From the NCBI GenBank assembly GCA_052144935.1, contig JBKQPR010000065.1:4957-68956 (forward strand): a stretch of DNA of 64,000 nt, given 5' to 3'. The position numbers and the translations under genes are program-made. The notes beneath the pieces are model-generated. The model ran no database searches. It was not told the origin of the DNA and worked only from the letters and a program-made list of their open reading frames with translations. Positions 42,238 to 50,455 of the stretch are shown here, piece by piece. The stretch comes from JOPF133 sp052144935 (lineage in GTDB: Bacteria > Acidobacteriota > Terriglobia > Bryobacterales > Bryobacteraceae). Within the stretch, counting starts at the first letter, position 1. Every line of letters starts with the position of its first letter.

Positions 42238-44877
42238 ATGTCGCTTTGGTCGCGCATCGCGAATGCACTTCACGGCGATCGTTTGAGCCGCGAAATCGAC
42301 GAGGAAATCCGGTCGCACATCGAAGACGCGATCGGGGACGGCCGCGACCTTGCGGAAGCGCGGCGGGCCTTCGGCTCCGTGCTCTCGACGCGCGAGGAGT
42401 GTCGCGACGGCCGCATCGTTCAGTGGCTCGAATCGCTGCGCGCGGACACCGTCTTCGGCTGGCGCCAGCTCGTCAAGAGAAAGGTGACCTCCGCCGCGGC
42501 GGTGCTGTCCCTGGCCCTGGCGATCGGGGCCTGCACATCGGCATTCCGGTTGATCGATGCCCTCCTGCTGCGGCCCTTGCCGGTGGCCGAGCCGCAGCGG
42601 CTGTACTCCCTTTCCCGTCACGGAATGGGTTTCGACGGCAAGCCGCAATCGTTCGACGGCTGGGCGTATCCGGCGTTCCGCCTGATGCGCGCGGCGGTAA
42701 AAGGCCAGGCCGAGCTGCTGGCCGTGTCCTACGCCTTGCGCATGGATCTGACCTACCAGTCGGACCAGGAGATGGAGAAGGCCTGCGTACAGTACGTCTC
42801 CGGATGGATGTTCGGCAGGTTCGGATTGCGGCCTTCGCTTGGGCGGCTGTTCACCGAAAACGACGATCTGAAGCTCGGAGCACATCCGTACGCCGTGCTC
42901 TCTTACGACTACTGGACGCGCCGCTTCGGACAGGATCCCAAAGCGATCGGGCGCACGTTTCGCTTGGACGACACTCTTTTTCAAATCGTGGGAGTCGGCC
43001 CGGAAAGCTTCACCGGCACGGAGACCGGCACGGTAACCGACATCTTCCTGCCCACTATGATGAATCCCAGGACCGCCCGCGACGATGCGACCTGGCACCG
43101 AACCTTGGCCCGGCTGAATCCGGGTGTCGCCATGGAGCCGGTTCGCGCGCGCCTGCACGCTACCTCGCGGGCCTTCGAAATCGAGCGGGCCAAGGGGTTC
43201 ACCGGGATGACCAGACGGAGCATTGACAGGTTCATCGACCAGACGCTCGTGCTCGAACCGGCGGCCGCGGGTACGTCGGACTTGCAGCAGGAATACCGCC
43301 GTTCGCTGGTGGCGGGCGGGCTGCTGGTAGCCCTGGTGCTGCTGATTGCGTGCGCCAATGTAGCTAACCTGATGGCGGCCCAGGCGGCGGCGCGGGCGCG
43401 CGAGATGGCGTTGCGGGTCTCCATCGGCGCCGGGCGATCGCGTCTGGTGCAACTGGTCATGGTTGAAAGCGGAATGCTCGCCATCCTCGCGGCAGCCATC
43501 GGTGCGCTGTTCGCCTGGTGGTCCGCCCCGTTCGTCGTTCGCCGCATCAGCTCGCCCGGCAATCCGGTGCGGCTGGCGCTGCCGGCCGACTGGCGGGTGC
43601 TGGGATTCGGTCTGGCCCTGACGCTGGTGGTGACGCTGCTGTTCGGCCTGGCGCCGGCCCTGCGCGCTTCGGCGGTCAAGCCGGCGCGCGCGCTCAAAGG
43701 AGGAGAAGACCCGCACTCGCGGCGGCGGCTGATGCATGTGCTGATCGCCGTGCAGGTGGCCTTCTGTTTTCTGGTGCTGTTCGGAGCCGGGCTGTTTGCC
43801 GCCACGTTCCAGCGGTTGTCCAATCGGCCCATCGGCTTCTCTCCCGATCGGCTTCTCACTCTCACGGTGATCCCTGCGCGCCCACAGCCGCCGGTGGTTT
43901 GGGACCAGGTGGCCAACCATCTGCGCGCTGTGCCCGGTGTGGAGAAGGTGGCCTTGGCCGGATGGCCCCTGCTCACCCGGAATTCCATGAACAATTTCAT
44001 TTCCACTAACGGCGCGCCGCCCGGGCCGGTTCTGGCCTACTTTCTGCCCGTCTCGCCGGGCTGGCTCGACACCATGCGGATTCCCCTCGTCGACGGGCGG
44101 GACTTCCGTCCGGAGGACACCACTCCCGGCGCGGCCATCGTCAACCAAACCTTCGTGCGGCAGTTTTTCGACGGCCAGAATCCGGTCGGGAAGACGTTCG
44201 CGCGCGGGCGAAATGTTTATCAAGTGGCCGGTGTGGTTCCCGATAGCCCATACCGCAGCCTGCACGAACCGATTCTGCCAGTGGCCTACACCCCGTTTCG
44301 CGCCATCGATGCCACCGGCGCTTTCCCGCCCATAAGCCACGCAGCTTTCATCGTGCGCACGGCCAGCCGGAACCCCCTCGCGCTCGCCTCCACGCTGCGC
44401 CGCGAAGTGCCGCGCGCACGGAGCGAATTCCGCGTCAGCGACATCGGCACGCAGGCGGAGCTGGTTGCGGCGCAGACCATTCGCGAGCGGCTGCTGGCCA
44501 TGTTGGCGCTGTTCTTCGCGGTGGTCGCGCTGGTGCTGGCGGGCATCGGCCTGTATGGCGTGCTCGATTACTCGGTGCTGCAGCGGCGGCGCGAAATCGG
44601 CATTCGCATGGCTGTCGGCGCGCAGGCCGGCGATATCGCGCGCCGCGTGACGGCGGACGTCTTCCGGATGGTCGCGGCCGGAGCGGTGGCGGGCGTCGCT
44701 CTGGGCATGGCCACGGTGCGATACATCGAGGCGCTGCTCTACCAGGTGAAGCCGACCGACCCGGCGATGCTGGCGCCTCCAGCGCTCGCCATTCTGGCGG
44801 TGGCGTTGGTGGCCGCGCTGCCCGCGGCAGTGCGCGCGGTGCGCATCGACCCGGCCAGGATCCTTCGCTCGGAATAA
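42238..44877 (+). CDS. ADOP-family orphan ABC permease, first of a tandem pair
   Basis: This 879-residue protein has an N-terminal prefix domain (SRIANALHGDRLSREIDEEI, AFGSVLSTREECRDGR) followed by two MacB/FtsX units: VLSLALAIGACTSAFRLIDA, ACANVANLMAAQAAARAREM, MALRVSIGAGRSRLVQLVMVE and the terminal REIGIRMAVGAQAGDIARRV. It has about eight membrane helices. No ATPase gene is present. It follows padR by 1 bp and is followed by a close paralogue. Cargo is unknown. Confidence 0.9.
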   Translation: MSLWSRIANALHGDRLSREIDEEIRSHIEDAIGDGRDLAEARRAFGSVLSTREECRDGRIVQWLESLRADTVFGWRQLVKRKVTSAAAVLSLALAIGACTSAFRLIDALLLRPLPVAEPQRLYSLSRHGMGFDGKPQSFDGWAYPAFRLMRAAVKGQAELLAVSYALRMDLTYQSDQEMEKACVQYVSGWMFGRFGLRPSLGRLFTENDDLKLGAHPYAVLSYDYWTRRFGQDPKAIGRTFRLDDTLFQIVGVGPESFTGTETGTVTDIFLPTMMNPRTARDDATWHRTLARLNPGVAMEPVRARLHATSRAFEIERAKGFTGMTRRSIDRFIDQTLVLEPAAAGTSDLQQEYRRSLVAGGLLVALVLLIACANVANLMAAQAAARAREMALRVSIGAGRSRLVQLVMVESGMLAILAAAIGALFAWWSAPFVVRRISSPGNPVRLALPADWRVLGFGLALTLVVTLLFGLAPALRASAVKPARALKGGEDPHSRRRLMHVLIAVQVAFCFLVLFGAGLFAATFQRLSNRPIGFSPDRLLTLTVIPARPQPPVVWDQVANHLRAVPGVEKVALAGWPLLTRNSMNNFISTNGAPPGPVLAYFLPVSPGWLDTMRIPLVDGRDFRPEDTTPGAAIVNQTFVRQFFDGQNPVGKTFARGRNVYQVAGVVPDSPYRSLHEPILPVAYTPFRAIDATGAFPPISHAAFIVRTASRNPLALASTLRREVPRARSEFRVSDIGTQAELVAAQTIRERLLAMLALFFAVVALVLAGIGLYGVLDYSVLQRRREIGIRMAVGAQAGDIARRVTADVFRMVAAGAVAGVALGMATVRYIEALLYQVKPTDPAMLAPPALAILAVALVAALPAAVRAVRIDPARILRSE

Positions 44878-44890
44878 GGATGGTGTGAAT

Positions 44891-47530
44891 ATGTCGCTTT
44901 GGTCGCGCATCGCGAATGCACTTCGCGGCGATCGTTTGAGCCGCGAAATCGACGAGGAGATCCGGTCGCACCTCGAAGAGGCGATTGGGGAAGGCCGCGA
45001 CCTTGCGGAAGCGCGGCGGGCGTTCGGCTCCGTGCTCGCGGCGCGCGAGGAAAGCCGCGACATCAGACTCGTCGCGTGGCTCGAATCGCTGCGCGCGGAC
45101 ACCATCTTCGGCTGGCGCCAACTCATGAAGAGAAAAGTGACCTCCGCCGCAGCGGTGCTGTCGCTGGCCCTGGCGATCGGGGCCTGCACGGGCGCCTTCC
45201 GGTTGATCGATGCGCTGCTGCTGCGGCCCTTGCCGGTGGCCGGGGCGGAGCGGCTGTACCTTCTCGTCCGCCAGGGAACCGATTTCGATGGCCAGGTCCG
45301 AACCGGCGACAGTTGGGCGTACCCGTCGTTCCGCCTGATGCGCGCGGCGGTGAAGGGCCAGGCCGAGCTGCTGGCCGTGTCCTACGCATTGCCCATGGAT
45401 CTGACTTACCAGTCGGACCAGGAGATGGAGAAAGCAGTTGTCCAGTACGTCTCCGGCTGGATGTTCGGCACGTTCGGATTGCGGCCTGCCGTGGGGCGGC
45501 TGCTGAGCGAGAACGACGATCGGAAGCCCGGGGCGCATCCGTACGCCGTGCTCTCCTACGACTACTGGACGCGGCGCTTCGCGCGGGATCCCAAGGTAAT
45601 CGGGCGCAGCTTTCGCATGGGCGAGCGCCTTTTCGAAATCGTCGGAGTCGGCCCGGAGCCGTTCACGGGAACCGAGACCGGCACGGTGACCGATATCTTT
45701 GTTCCCACGATGATGCATCCCGGCGCCGTGCGCGACGACTGGCAGTGGCACCGGACCATGGCGCAGGTGAAGCCCGGCGTGGTCCTGGAACCGCTTCGCG
45801 CCAGGCTGAACGCCGTCTCGCGAGCCTTCGAGGCGGAGCGCGCCAGCCACTTCTCCGGCATGATGAGAGAGACCGTGGAGAAGATTCTCGGCTTCGCTCT
45901 GGTGCTGGTGCCGGCGGCCGCGGGCGCCTCCGGGTTGCAAAAGGATTACCGCGTGGCGCTGCTGGCTATGGCTGTGCTGGTGGCGCTGGTGCTGTTGATT
46001 GCGTGCGCCAATGTGGCCAACCTGATGACGGCGCAAGCGGCCTCGCGGGCGCGCGAGATGGCGCTGCGTGTTTCGATCGGCGCCGGGCGCTGGCGGCTGG
46101 TGCAACTGGTGCTGGTGGAAGGCGCCATGCTCGCGTTTCTGGCGGCCGCCATCGGCGGGCTGTTCGCGTGGTGGTCGGCGCCGTTCGTGGTGAGCCGGAT
46201 CAATCCCGCGGACAACCCGGCGCGGCTGGCTCTGCCGGCGGATTGGCGAGTGCTGGGATTCGGTGTCGCGCTGACCCTGGTGGTTACCTTGCTGTTCGCC
46301 TTGGCGCCGGCCTTTCGCGCTTCGGCGGTGAAGCCGGCGCGCGCGCTCAAAGGCGGAGAGGACCCGCATTCGCGGCGGCGCCTGATGCATGCGCTGATCG
46401 CGGTGCAGGTGGCCTTCGGTTTTCTGGTGCTGTTCGTGGCGGGCCTGTTTGTGGCCACCTTCGACCGGTTAGCGCATCGGCCCATGGGGTTCTCCGCGGA
46501 ACGGATTCTGACGCTCGACACGGTGGCGCAACACGCCGAGTTGGCAATCTTCTGGGACCAGGTGGCGGACTACCTGCGCACAACGCCCGGCGTGGAGACG
46601 GTGGCTCTGGCGGCTTGGCCGCTGCTCGCCGGGCACTCGTGGAACGGCTTCGTCTCGGTCAATGGGGCGCCTCCGGGCCACGTGCAGGCCGACTTTATGA
46701 GTGTCTCACCCGGCTGGCTGGAGGCCATGAAGATTCCGTTTATCGAGGGGGCGGACTTCCGCCCGGGCGACACTGCGCCCGGCGTTGCGCTCGTCAATGA
46801 AACCTTCGTGAAGCAATACTTCGGCGGAGCCAATCCCCTGGGCCAATCGATCGCCAAAGGGGATCTCGCGTTCAGGGTGGTGGGCGTGGTTCGGGACATT
46901 CCCTACCGCGGCATTCGGGAGCCGATCGTGCCGGTAGCCTTCGTGCCGTTTCATTCGGTGGACGCCAAGGGCGTGTCGCAGCCGATACGCGACGCGACCT
47001 TCGTGGTGCGCACGGCCAGCGCGAACCCCATGGCGCTGGCGTCGATCCTGCGCCGGGAAGTGCCGCGCGCGCGGAGCGAATTCCGCGTCAGCAACATCCG
47101 CACGCAGGCGGAACTGGTTGCCGCGCAGACCGTGCGCGAGCGGCTGGTGGCCATGCTGGCCCTATTCTTCGCGGTGGTCGCGCTGGTGCTTGCGGGCATC
47201 GGCCTCTATGGCGTGCTGGATTACTCGGTGCTGCAACGGCGGCGGGAAATCGGCATTCGTATGGCCATCGGCGCGCAGGCCGGCGATATCGCGCGACGGG
47301 TGACGGCGGACGTCTTCGGGATGGTCGCGGCGGGCGCGGTGGCGGGCGTCGCTCTGGGCATGGCCACGGTGCGATACATCGAGGCGCTCCTCTACCAGGT
47401 GAAGCCGACCGACCCGGCGATGTTGGCGCCTCCAGCGCTCGCCATTCTGGCGGTGGCGTTGGTGGCCGCGCTGCCCGCGGTGTTCCACGCGGTGCGCATC
47501 GACCCTGTGGCGATGCTGCGCGCGGATTAG
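44891..47530 (+). CDS. ADOP-family orphan ABC permease, second of a tandem pair
   Basis: This protein of 879 residues from the ATG at 44891 is a near-copy of the preceding gene. The first 20 residues and the last 60 are almost identical, at DNA level too. The middle periplasmic domains differ more (AERLYLLVRQGTDFDGQVRT in place of PQRLYSLSRHGMGFDGKPQS). Prefix domain and both permease domains are complete. It is 13 bp after its twin. The pattern suggests duplication with divergence of the substrate-facing loops, or gene conversion of the ends. Confidence 0.9.
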   Translation: MSLWSRIANALRGDRLSREIDEEIRSHLEEAIGEGRDLAEARRAFGSVLAAREESRDIRLVAWLESLRADTIFGWRQLMKRKVTSAAAVLSLALAIGACTGAFRLIDALLLRPLPVAGAERLYLLVRQGTDFDGQVRTGDSWAYPSFRLMRAAVKGQAELLAVSYALPMDLTYQSDQEMEKAVVQYVSGWMFGTFGLRPAVGRLLSENDDRKPGAHPYAVLSYDYWTRRFARDPKVIGRSFRMGERLFEIVGVGPEPFTGTETGTVTDIFVPTMMHPGAVRDDWQWHRTMAQVKPGVVLEPLRARLNAVSRAFEAERASHFSGMMRETVEKILGFALVLVPAAAGASGLQKDYRVALLAMAVLVALVLLIACANVANLMTAQAASRAREMALRVSIGAGRWRLVQLVLVEGAMLAFLAAAIGGLFAWWSAPFVVSRINPADNPARLALPADWRVLGFGVALTLVVTLLFALAPAFRASAVKPARALKGGEDPHSRRRLMHALIAVQVAFGFLVLFVAGLFVATFDRLAHRPMGFSAERILTLDTVAQHAELAIFWDQVADYLRTTPGVETVALAAWPLLAGHSWNGFVSVNGAPPGHVQADFMSVSPGWLEAMKIPFIEGADFRPGDTAPGVALVNETFVKQYFGGANPLGQSIAKGDLAFRVVGVVRDIPYRGIREPIVPVAFVPFHSVDAKGVSQPIRDATFVVRTASANPMALASILRREVPRARSEFRVSNIRTQAELVAAQTVRERLVAMLALFFAVVALVLAGIGLYGVLDYSVLQRRREIGIRMAIGAQAGDIARRVTADVFGMVAAGAVAGVALGMATVRYIEALLYQVKPTDPAMLAPPALAILAVALVAALPAVFHAVRIDPVAMLRAD

Positions 47531-47548
47531 CGGGGCGATTAGGGGCCG

Positions 47549-47965
47549 ATGCCGAGGGGAACCGATTCGCTCGCTCCGGTGTCTAAATGGCGCATGTTTG
47601 AGCAAGCCAACTCGGGCGAGCCGCGCAACGTGCTTGGCGACTGGGCCCTGCGCGGGGGGATCGGGATTGTCTCTGTCTTGGTCGGCGTGGACAAGTTCCC
47701 CAACGGGACCGAGTGGGTCGGGATTTTTCAGCAGATCGGGCTGGGGCAATGGTTCCGCTACTTCACCGGCGTGGTGGAAATTCTCGGCGGTCTGCTGGTG
47801 TTGATCCCTTGGACCGCGACCGCCGGCCTGGCGCTTCTTGCGGCCACCATGGGGGCCGCTGCCCTGATCCACATATTCGTGCTCGGCCACCCCGGCAATT
47901 GCGTGATCCCCGGGGCGTTCTTCTTAGGTTTGGCGGGCTTCTGGTGGAGCCGGCGGAGCGGTTGA
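47549..47965 (+). CDS. DoxX-family membrane protein
   Basis: This protein has 138 residues (123 if it begins at the ATG at 47594) and four hydrophobic segments. The DoxX-like pattern is RGGIGIVSVLVGVDKFPNGT, FRYFTGVVEILGGLLVLIP, TAGLALLAATMGAAALIHIF and ending GAFFLGLAGFWW. DoxX proteins are small quinone-reductase-like or oxidoreductase-associated membrane proteins whose role is often unclear. It is 18 bp after the second permease but probably a separate unit. Confidence 0.8.
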   Translation: MPRGTDSLAPVSKWRMFEQANSGEPRNVLGDWALRGGIGIVSVLVGVDKFPNGTEWVGIFQQIGLGQWFRYFTGVVEILGGLLVLIPWTATAGLALLAATMGAAALIHIFVLGHPGNCVIPGAFFLGLAGFWWSRRSG

Positions 47966-47984
47966 TGGCGGCAAGAGGGGCCGC

Positions 47985-48170
47985 CTGAAAGGCGGTCGCC
48001 GAATTGAAGGACTCGAGTTTGGGCACCTGCTGGAGGGGATTGTCCTCCACGCCTTTGAAGGCAAGGCCCCGTTCTCCCCGCAGACCCTGAAGGAAATCGA
48101 GCGGCTTAACGAAATCTATGGGATGACGCTTCGCGCCACCGATAGCCACAAATTGAAGGAGCGCCGATGA
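47985..48170 (+). pseudogene. C-terminal fragment of an unidentified gene
   Basis: An open frame without a start reads IEGLEFGHLLEGIVLHAFEG, KAPFSPQTLKEIERLNEIYG and DSHKLKERR, ending in TGA at 48168-48170. The composition is that of a real protein end, and the stop overlaps the next ATG (ATGA), a coupled arrangement. The upstream part of the gene is missing: the DoxX gene occupies it in another frame. Family not recognised. Confidence 0.4.
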
Positions 48171-48614
48171 CAACGCCCGCGCACGTCAGCAACAGTTTTC
48201 AGTTCCTGGTTCGCGCGCCGCTCGTCACCGCGGCAAAGCTCTTCGCTCCCGAGGCGGAGCGAGGCTGGGCGGGCGAGCAGTGGAATCCGGAATTTCTATA
48301 CCCGCAACCCGGCCGGGATATACCAGGCGCCGTGTTCACGGTTCGGCAGGGAGGGCAGAAGACCGTGTGGATCAACACGCGGTTCGATGTGGACGGCGGA
48401 AGGATGCAGTATGTGTCCTTTGTTCCCGAGACGCTCGTGTCGACCGTCGATGTGTGTCTGACCTCACTCGATCCATCGACTACAAGCGTGGAAGTGACCT
48501 ACGCGGACGGCGCTGGACGCAGCCGCGAATGAACAGGTGCAGGCGCTGGGGGAGGGCGACCGGGAGAAAGGCCCGCAATGGCAGCAAGCGATCGAAAGCC
48601 ACCTCTATCGCTGA
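48167..48614 (+). pseudogene. SRPBCC-like protein with a frameshift
   Basis: The first frame reads VSNSFQFLVRAPLVTAAKLF, APEAERGWAGEQWNPEFLYP and AVFTVRQGGQKTVWINTRFD, which resembles SRPBCC/START-fold proteins. It continues to SVEVTYA and then fails. A different frame completes it as TALDAAANEQVQALGEGDRE and QQAIESHLYR, with TGA at 48612-48614. The break is in TACGCGGACG near 48508. If unrepaired, the product ends at 48532 with 121 residues. Confidence 0.6.
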
Positions 48615-49978
48615 GAGAGCATGGCCCGGATATTCGCCTCAACGTCGTCCTTGTCGACTAGCCCTGCATAAGCGGCGGCGATCCGTCCGTGGCGATCGAT
48701 CAGAAAGGTGTCCGGCATGTTCTCGATGCCGTACTTCTTGGCGGTCGGATCGTCGCCGAGCACGATTCGATAAGGCACGCTGGCCGTCTCGAGAAATGGC
48801 TTCACCACCTTCCAGCCGTCCTCATCCAGCGAGACGCCGACCACGGTGAGGCCCTGGGATGCGTATCTGCGCTGGAATTCCGAGAACCAGGGGATCTCCT
48901 CTTTGCACCCGTGGCACCAGGTGGCCCAGAAATCGAGCAGAACCACTTTGCCGCGGTATTTCTTCAGGGTCACGGTCTTGCCGGAACGGTCTTTCAGCGC
49001 GAACTCCGGCGCAGGCTTGCGTTCGACGGCCGGTTGGAGGACGGCGCGGACGGTCGACGGATCGGCAGCGGCGGCGATACCGGCCAGCGTGAGGAGCAGG
49101 GCCGCGGCATGCACGGCCTTCCCGCGCCAGCGTCGGCGGATGGCCCGGGCGGGCAGATACACAATCGGCCAGTAGACAAACACCAGGAGCAGTTGCACCA
49201 GCCGTACCGGCCCGTCCCAGAACTCCGGCCGGACGTGCGCGCTGTGAACCAGCCACGGAAACCATGCGAGGCTGGTGATCGAAGCGAAATTGAAGATAGC
49301 CGAAGCCCATAGGAGTCGCCGCGGCAGCCGCGGTAACGCGGTCCACCGAAGACCCTGCCGCATCCCCGCTAGGGCCGGCAGAACCACTAGCGCCGCCTGG
49401 ACCACCACCGGAAACGCCACGCGATAGAACGCCATCGCAAAGACCGCCGAGTTGCCGCGGAAGTCGCGCGCCAGCGACCCCAGGAAGCGTGGCGTTCCAG
49501 CCAGCGACGCGAAAAATACCGCCAGGCAGAACAGCGCGCCGTTCAGCGCGATCGCGCGCCGCGAGACAAACGCCATCGTCAGTCCGCCGATCCACGACCA
49601 GCAGGGAAGCGTGAGGTACATCAGGAAAATGAGCGCGCCGTAACTCACCATGCCGTTCCGGAACGCGTCGAAGCGAACCACGTTCCAATCCCAGTTGTTG
49701 GCGTACATCCAGACATAGATGGCGCTGCTGTCCGCCACACGCCTCGAATACAGATTGAGCAGCACGCCGAGCGGGACCACCAGCGCCGCCAGAGCCAGCC
49801 AGGGCCGCCAGTCCTTCCACAAAGCGGCCTGACGGCGGACGACCAGGCCGAGTACGTCGCCGAGGGCTCGCCCGCCGGTCGCGCCGCGCTCGGCCAGATC
49901 CCCGCACACGGCGTCGCGTTCGCCGGGCGCCAGCATGTGGGACAAACCCTCCACCAACCGCCAGGAGATTCGCGTCAT
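48605..49978 (-). CDS. Polytopic membrane protein fused to a TlpA/ResA-type thioredoxin
   Basis: This 457-residue protein has an N-terminal cytoplasmic segment resembling the prefix region of acidobacterial permeases (SHMLAPGERDAVCGDLAERG). About six membrane helices follow (residues 60-310). The C-terminal 140-residue domain is periplasmic thioredoxin-like: PAPEFALKDRSGKTVTLKKY, VVLLDFWATWCHGCKEEIPW with the CxxC pair, VVGVSLDEDGW, PDTFLIDRHGRI. Such domains reduce or pass electrons to envelope disulfides; the membrane part could deliver reductant, but no DsbD-type cysteines are obvious. It overlaps its PadR regulator by 4 bp, so it is the regulator's likely target. Confidence 0.78.
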   Translation of the reverse strand: MTRISWRLVEGLSHMLAPGERDAVCGDLAERGATGGRALGDVLGLVVRRQAALWKDWRPWLALAALVVPLGVLLNLYSRRVADSSAIYVWMYANNWDWNVVRFDAFRNGMVSYGALIFLMYLTLPCWSWIGGLTMAFVSRRAIALNGALFCLAVFFASLAGTPRFLGSLARDFRGNSAVFAMAFYRVAFPVVVQAALVVLPALAGMRQGLRWTALPRLPRRLLWASAIFNFASITSLAWFPWLVHSAHVRPEFWDGPVRLVQLLLVFVYWPIVYLPARAIRRRWRGKAVHAAALLLTLAGIAAAADPSTVRAVLQPAVERKPAPEFALKDRSGKTVTLKKYRGKVVLLDFWATWCHGCKEEIPWFSEFQRRYASQGLTVVGVSLDEDGWKVVKPFLETASVPYRIVLGDDPTAKKYGIENMPDTFLIDRHGRIAAAYAGLVDKDDVEANIRAMLSQR

Positions 49979-50304
49979 GGCCGCACCGCCCCTCGGTTAG
50001 CCTCCCAGGAAACGCCGCGGCTGACTCGCGTTACCGCGTTGTAGAACTCGCTGGCCGCCCGGACGCCCTTGCCGGTTACGCGCACCATGCGCTTGGGCCG
50101 GCCGCCGCGTTGCGGGGTGGGGTCCCCCATGCGCGTCTTGAGGAAGCCCTTCTCCTCCAAACGATCCAGGGTGGTATAAAGCGCGCCCAAGGAGCAGGCG
50201 CGCCCGGTGGCGTCCTCGATCTCCTGGCGGATGGCCGCCCCGTAAGCGTCTTCGCCCAAGCGCGCGGCCGCGGTGAGCAGCAGGTATTCGAACTCGCCCA
50301 GCAT
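49975..50304 (-). CDS. PadR-family transcriptional regulator
   Basis: This 109-residue protein (from the ATG at 50304; 113 from 50316) starts MLGEFEYLLLTAAARLGEDA and continues YGAAIRQEIEDATGRACSLG, ALYTTLDRLEEKGFLKTRMG and GRPKRMVRVTGKGVRAA, the full PadR winged helix. A 15-bp palindrome at 50311-50325 lies 7 bp before the ATG and is the likely operator. It is translationally coupled to the membrane-thioredoxin gene (ATGA overlap). Confidence 0.9.
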   Translation of the reverse strand: MLGEFEYLLLTAAARLGEDAYGAAIRQEIEDATGRACSLGALYTTLDRLEEKGFLKTRMGDPTPQRGGRPKRMVRVTGKGVRAASEFYNAVTRVSRGVSWEANRGAVRP

Positions 50305-50310
50305 GGTTAC

Positions 50311-50325
50311 TATCACATTGTGATA
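50311..50325. promoter_or_regulatory. 15-bp palindromic operator of padR
   Basis: TATCACA and TGTGATA arms surround one central base. It lies directly upstream of the minus-strand PadR start, where the leader and -10 region should be. Autoregulation is inferred from position and symmetry. Confidence 0.6.
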
Positions 50326-50424
50326 CTAATAGCAGTGGAGGTCAAGACTATACTTGTCTTGTGATTTGTCTTGTGAAGCGCGGCGGCGATCCGGGCACTC
50401 GCGCGGTCCAGGAGGCAAAATCGG

Positions 50425-50455
50425 ATGATGCAAATCTGGCGTGTCCGGGAGGGAG
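50425..50455 (+). promoter_or_regulatory. Likely ancestral start of the PQQ dehydrogenase, now separated
   Basis: AGGAGG at 50410-50415 is followed after 9 nt by ATGATG. The codons read MMQIWRVREG up to the palindromic element at 50456. This start is out of frame with the dehydrogenase as the sequence stands, but is in frame if exactly 50456-50528 is removed. Confidence 0.55.

Noticed and set aside
42106..45189. Open frame of more than 1000 codons on the minus strand opposite the first ADOP permease
   Set aside because: It mirrors a strongly supported plus-strand gene, is rich in Arg/Gln/His, and has no domain; a third-codon-position GC effect.
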